DNA from: an uncultured Bacteroidia bacterium
GTDB lineage: Bacteria; Bacteroidota; Bacteroidia; Bacteroidales; Prolixibacteraceae
Length of the DNA: 55,049 bases
Direction of reading: 5' to 3'
Assembly (NCBI GenBank): GCA_903905505.1
Contig: CAIVGL010000124.1
Location: 1 to 55,049 of the forward strand
Shown one piece after another: positions 52,289 through 55,049 of the stretch. The position numbers and the translations under genes were made by a program. Under the pieces are notes generated by a model. The model ran no database searches, was not told the DNA's origin, and saw only the letters and a program-made list of their open reading frames with translations. The stretch's first letter is position 1. Each line of letters starts with the position of its first letter.

Positions 52289-52825
52289 ATGAATAAAACA
52301 AATGAACAGTTTGATCATGTAATCGCCCTATGTCGCGATGTATTTGTCAAGAAGATGACCGATTATGGCACAGCTTGGCGAATCTTGAGGTCTAAATCGA
52401 TGACAGATCAGATATATATCAAAGCACAACGGATTAGAAGCATTGAAGAAAAAGGTGTTTCTAAGATCGAAGAGGGTGCACGTGACGAATTTATTGGGAT
52501 TATCAACTATTGCTCCATGGCCTTAATCCAACTAGAGCTTGGCCCTTCGGAAGAAGAGTTACCTGCAGAGCTAACGGAGCAGAAATATATGGAAAACCTG
52601 CTCAAAGCAAAGCATCTTATGACTGAGAAAAATCACGATTATGGTGAAGCATGGAGACAAATGCGAATTAGTTCATATACCGATCTGATTTTAATGAAAA
52701 TCAAACGGACCAAGCAGATCGAAGACAACTTAGGGGTTACCATCATCTCCGAAGGGATAGATGCCAATTACTTAGACATGATAAACTATGCTATTTTTGG
52801 ACTTATAAAACTTGAGTTTGAGTAA
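52289..52825 (+). CDS. DUF1599 protein with internal duplication
   Basis: 178 residues from the ATG at 52289; an ATG at 52271 would overlap a -7-like box (TACTTTTA, 52264-52271) and is less likely. The protein is two copies of one helical module: VKKMTDYGTAWRILRSKSMT...FIGIINYCSMALIQLELG and TEKNHDYGEAWRQMRISSYT...YLDMINYAIFGLIKLEFE. The repeated DYGxAWRxxR motif defines DUF1599, proposed to act in nucleotide modification; function not proven. The next gene starts within its last codons. Confidence 0.85.
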   Translation: MNKTNEQFDHVIALCRDVFVKKMTDYGTAWRILRSKSMTDQIYIKAQRIRSIEEKGVSKIEEGARDEFIGIINYCSMALIQLELGPSEEELPAELTEQKYMENLLKAKHLMTEKNHDYGEAWRQMRISSYTDLILMKIKRTKQIEDNLGVTIISEGIDANYLDMINYAIFGLIKLEFE

Positions 52826-53984
52826 CATAAAGCACATAGGTCTTAGCATATCTCGATTTACTATCGGGAGTCTATTCCTCTTCTCTGGTTTTGTCAAAGG
52901 GATTGATCCAATCGGACTTCAATATAAGCTAACAGATTACCTTGAGGCCCTACATCTAAATTTCTTCTCGATCATCGTTCCAGCAGGCTCGCTAATTCTT
53001 CCGCTGGCGGAGTTCGCCATTGGGTTAGCGCTAATCACAGGATGCTATTTGAAATATGCGACCAAGGCAACGCTTGGCTTCATGTTAATCTTTACCCCTC
53101 TTACTCTTTATATTGCATTTAAAAATCCGGTTACCGACTGTGGTTGTTTTGGTGATGCTTTAGTGATCACCAATTGGCAAACCTTTTACAAAAATATTGT
53201 CTTACTATCGCTCGCTTTTTGGGTCCATGCCAACTGGTCAAATGTGGCTTTTAGATTAACTCTTAAGATCAGAAACCTTTTATTAACTCTGCTATTGGTG
53301 AGTTATATCGGGGTCGTTGTTTGGTCCTATCGCCATGAACCAATACTTGACTTCAGACCTTATAAGATAGGTATTAATATCTCGGAGGGGATGTCAATAC
53401 CTACTGGTGCAGCTGTTGATGTTTATCAGAATAGCTACCGCTATAAAAATCGAAAAACCAATGAAGTAAAAAAATTCGGAGATCTGGATTATCCTTGGAA
53501 CGACACGATAAACTGGAAATTTGAATCAATGGAAACTCCACTATTACTAAAAAAAGGGTATCGCCCTCCTATTCATGACTTCTCCATTCAAAATAGTTCT
53601 CAGCAAGATCTTACCGAATTCTATCTTAAAGATACAACGCTAACCTTTATTGTGATTAACTACGATCTTGAAAAATCAGATCACAGTCATCAAGGTGAAC
53701 TAAACAGGTTAGCCAATTGGGCAAAACGGAATCAATTCCGGTTCATTGGACTGACCTCCACATCCGGAGATCCATTAAAAAAATATCAGGATTTATTTGA
53801 TCCGAATTACGAAATCCTTTTTTCGGATCAAACCACCTTAAAGACAATCATACGATCGAATCCGGGACTAATCTTACTCTCTAAAGGGACGGTTATAGGC
53901 AAATGGGCGTCAATTGATCTGCCTACCGATGAGCAGGCTGAATCAATCTCAAAAGTGCAGATGAAGAAAAAGTTAAATCATTAA
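52812..53984 (+). CDS. BT_3928-family (DoxX/MauE-like) membrane protein
   Basis: 390 residues from a TTG start overlapping the DUF1599 stop by 14 bases; a second TTG is two codons later. Residues about 1-170 form four or five membrane helices of the DoxX/MauE kind, with the motif TDCGCFGDAL (Cys-Gly-Cys) on one loop. The C-terminal half (about 190-390) is soluble and reads as a thioredoxin-like domain without a CXXC pair. The family name comes from B. thetaiotaomicron BT_3928 and is conserved before tpiA. A redox or quinone role is possible but unproven. Confidence 0.85.
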   Translation: MSLSNIKHIGLSISRFTIGSLFLFSGFVKGIDPIGLQYKLTDYLEALHLNFFSIIVPAGSLILPLAEFAIGLALITGCYLKYATKATLGFMLIFTPLTLYIAFKNPVTDCGCFGDALVITNWQTFYKNIVLLSLAFWVHANWSNVAFRLTLKIRNLLLTLLLVSYIGVVVWSYRHEPILDFRPYKIGINISEGMSIPTGAAVDVYQNSYRYKNRKTNEVKKFGDLDYPWNDTINWKFESMETPLLLKKGYRPPIHDFSIQNSSQQDLTEFYLKDTTLTFIVINYDLEKSDHSHQGELNRLANWAKRNQFRFIGLTSTSGDPLKKYQDLFDPNYEILFSDQTTLKTIIRSNPGLILLSKGTVIGKWASIDLPTDEQAESISKVQMKKKLNH

Positions 53985-54024
53985 TCGAGCTGATTCTTAC
54001 CTTTCACACTATCCCATTAAGTTT

Positions 54025-54032
54025 TATCTTTG
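54025..54032 (+). promoter_or_regulatory. -7 promoter element (TATCTTTG) of tpiA
   Basis: Perfect TAnnTTTG followed by CA, the commonest form in this phylum, 53 bases before the tpiA ATG. No -33 TTG at the expected spacing. Confidence 0.52.
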
Positions 54033-54085
54033 CATATTAAATATTCGAAAAAACATTAAATCAATACTAATTAAAATATAGAGTG

Positions 54086-54844
54086 ATGAGAAAAAAAATA
54101 GTAGCTGGAAACTGGAAATGCAACACCACAATTCAAGAAGGTGTTGAACTTGCAAAAAGTGTGAATGAACTTATTCTGTCTAAAGGAGCCAAGGATGTTA
54201 TTGTGGTTTTAGGAACGCCATTTACCCATCTTTACAGTGTCAATGAAGTTATTGATAATTCTCGCATTCATTGTGCAGCACAAAACTGCGCTGCCGAAGC
54301 AAAAGGTGCTTTTACTGGGGAGGTATCTGTATCTATGGTGAAATCAACTGGAGCATCTTATGTTATTCTTGGTCATTCAGAAAGACGCGAATATTATCAC
54401 GAAACCAGTGAATCACTCAATAAAAAGCTAGCACTAACCCTTGAACAAGGTCTTACACCAATCTATTGCTGCGGTGAAGCATTAGCCATTCGGGAAGCTG
54501 AAACACAAAACCAATTCGTGAAACAACAACTTGACGAAACAATTTTCAATCTTACCGAAGAGCAGTTAGAAAAAGTTGTAATCGCTTACGAACCCATCTG
54601 GGCCATTGGTACTGGCAAAACTGCTTCAACACAACAGGCACAAGATATGCTAGCATTTATTCGTGGATTAATTGCCACCAAATATTCAAAAGCTGTTGCC
54701 GAAAAGATCTCTATCCTTTATGGCGGATCATGCAGTGCTAGTAATGCAAACGACTTATTCTCTCAACCAGATATTGATGGTGGTCTTATTGGAGGTGCTT
54801 CACTTAAAGCGGAAGATTTCCTGGCTATTATAAACGCCTATTAA
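54086..54844 (+). CDS. tpiA: Triosephosphate isomerase
   Basis: 252 residues from the ATG at 54086 (a GTG one codon upstream is less likely). Catalytic Lys in AGNWKCN, His in LGHSERR and Glu in AYEPIWAIGTGK are all present, with the C-terminal phosphate loop GLIGGASL. It interconverts the triose phosphates of glycolysis. A strong terminator follows. Confidence 0.97.
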   Translation: MRKKIVAGNWKCNTTIQEGVELAKSVNELILSKGAKDVIVVLGTPFTHLYSVNEVIDNSRIHCAAQNCAAEAKGAFTGEVSVSMVKSTGASYVILGHSERREYYHETSESLNKKLALTLEQGLTPIYCCGEALAIREAETQNQFVKQQLDETIFNLTEEQLEKVVIAYEPIWAIGTGKTASTQQAQDMLAFIRGLIATKYSKAVAEKISILYGGSCSASNANDLFSQPDIDGGLIGGASLKAEDFLAIINAY

Positions 54845-54870
54845 TCAGTCATACAAATGATGTGTTTAGG

Positions 54871-54907
54871 AAGGTTGGATATGTGCGTACATATCCAACC
54901 TTTTATT
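54871..54907 (+). terminator. Terminator after tpiA
   Basis: A perfect 14-bp stem AAGGTTGGATATGT with a GCGT loop, followed by TTATTTT, 27 bases after the tpiA stop. Confidence 0.88.
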
Positions 54908-54980
54908 TTAAATCCAATTATGTTACTAGTTAGATCTTTATTAACTTTAACTTAACTAAAGTACCCTAAGAACGTTAAAG

Positions 54981-55049
54981 ATGAGTCTTGGCTTGAAATT
55001 TAGAACTCTTTTCTTCCTATTTCTACTCAGTAGTCTAACCGTCTATTCC
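54981..55049 (+). CDS. Start of a secreted protein, cut by window edge
   Basis: An ATG at 54981 opens 23 codons to the edge without a stop. The N-terminus (MSLGLKFRTLFFLFLLSSL) is a typical signal peptide. In related genomes a SPOR-domain gene often follows tpiA, but the visible part does not allow that call. Confidence 0.5.
   Translation, partial: MSLGLKFRTLFFLFLLSSLTVYS

Overview
The window is about 55 kb of AT-rich chromosome from a member of the Bacteroidota, most likely the order Bacteroidales or a close relative. Three things point there. The -7 promoter element TAnnTTTG recurs in front of many genes. Several families are typical of the phylum: DUF4293, DUF1599, the BT_3928 family, and folP followed by cdaA. 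The gene orders also fit, such as lptD divergent from a SPOR-tailed amidase, a zapA / small RNA / rny block, and rpsF-rpsR-rplI. I see no insertion sequence, prophage, integrase or CRISPR array. This is mostly core chromosome with genes on both strands.

Layout. 1-7.5 kb: a truncated Sel1-repeat protein, an HD phosphohydrolase, lptD, an N-acetylmuramoyl-L-alanine amidase and an MCE/MlaD protein. 7.8-14.3 kb: dnaA, a YigZ-family gene, pyrB-pyrI, a free-methionine sulfoxide reductase-like GAF protein, DUF4293, a nucleoside phosphorylase and a SirB1-like protein. 14.4-16.7 kb (minus strand): a coiled-coil gene, zapA, a structured RNA with a U-tail, and rny. 16.8-25.2 kb (plus strand): an M23 peptidase overlapping anmK, a C69 dipeptidase, a small secreted protein, then a nucleotide-sugar cassette (ugd, UDP-xylose synthase, rmlD). 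25.2-30.7 kb (minus strand): a CBM9-like protein, a sulfatase, a RelA/SpoT protein with a degenerate hydrolase site, and glycerate kinase. 30.9-36.4 kb: a lipid kinase, a SanA-like protein, arfB, ung, and a two-gene unit that looks like MurNAc kinase (fused to a RapZ C-terminal domain) plus its nucleotidyltransferase. 36.5-38.5 kb: rplI, rpsR, rpsF, a gene-poor stretch with several hairpins, and tRNA-Thr(CGT). 38.5-46 kb: an RND efflux operon, an alpha/beta hydrolase and a TIGR01777 epimerase. 46.1-55 kb: PBP1a, asnB, folP-cdaA, DUF1599, a BT_3928-family membrane protein, tpiA and the start of a secreted protein.

A theme is cell-envelope construction and recycling. Amidase, M23 peptidase, PBP1a, AnmK, the AmgK-like/MurU-like pair, LptD, MlaD and SanA together cover peptidoglycan cutting, synthesis, salvage of MurNAc and outer-membrane assembly. 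A second theme is nucleotide signalling: a (p)ppGpp synthetase that has lost the HD hydrolase residues, and the c-di-AMP cyclase CdaA.

The items most worth a second look are: the kinase-RapZ fusion; the hydrolase-dead RelA homologue; the long-hairpin RNA between zapA and rny, which fits a 6S-Flavo-type RNA by position but is short; an orphan attenuator-like element (a 12-residue Ile/Val/Leu-rich mini-ORF followed by two terminator-like hairpins) at 37.8-38.0 kb; a GC-rich palindromic intergenic element at 33.2-33.3 kb; and an operator-like inverted repeat over the RND promoter. All calls come from reading the sequence; no database search or folding program was run.
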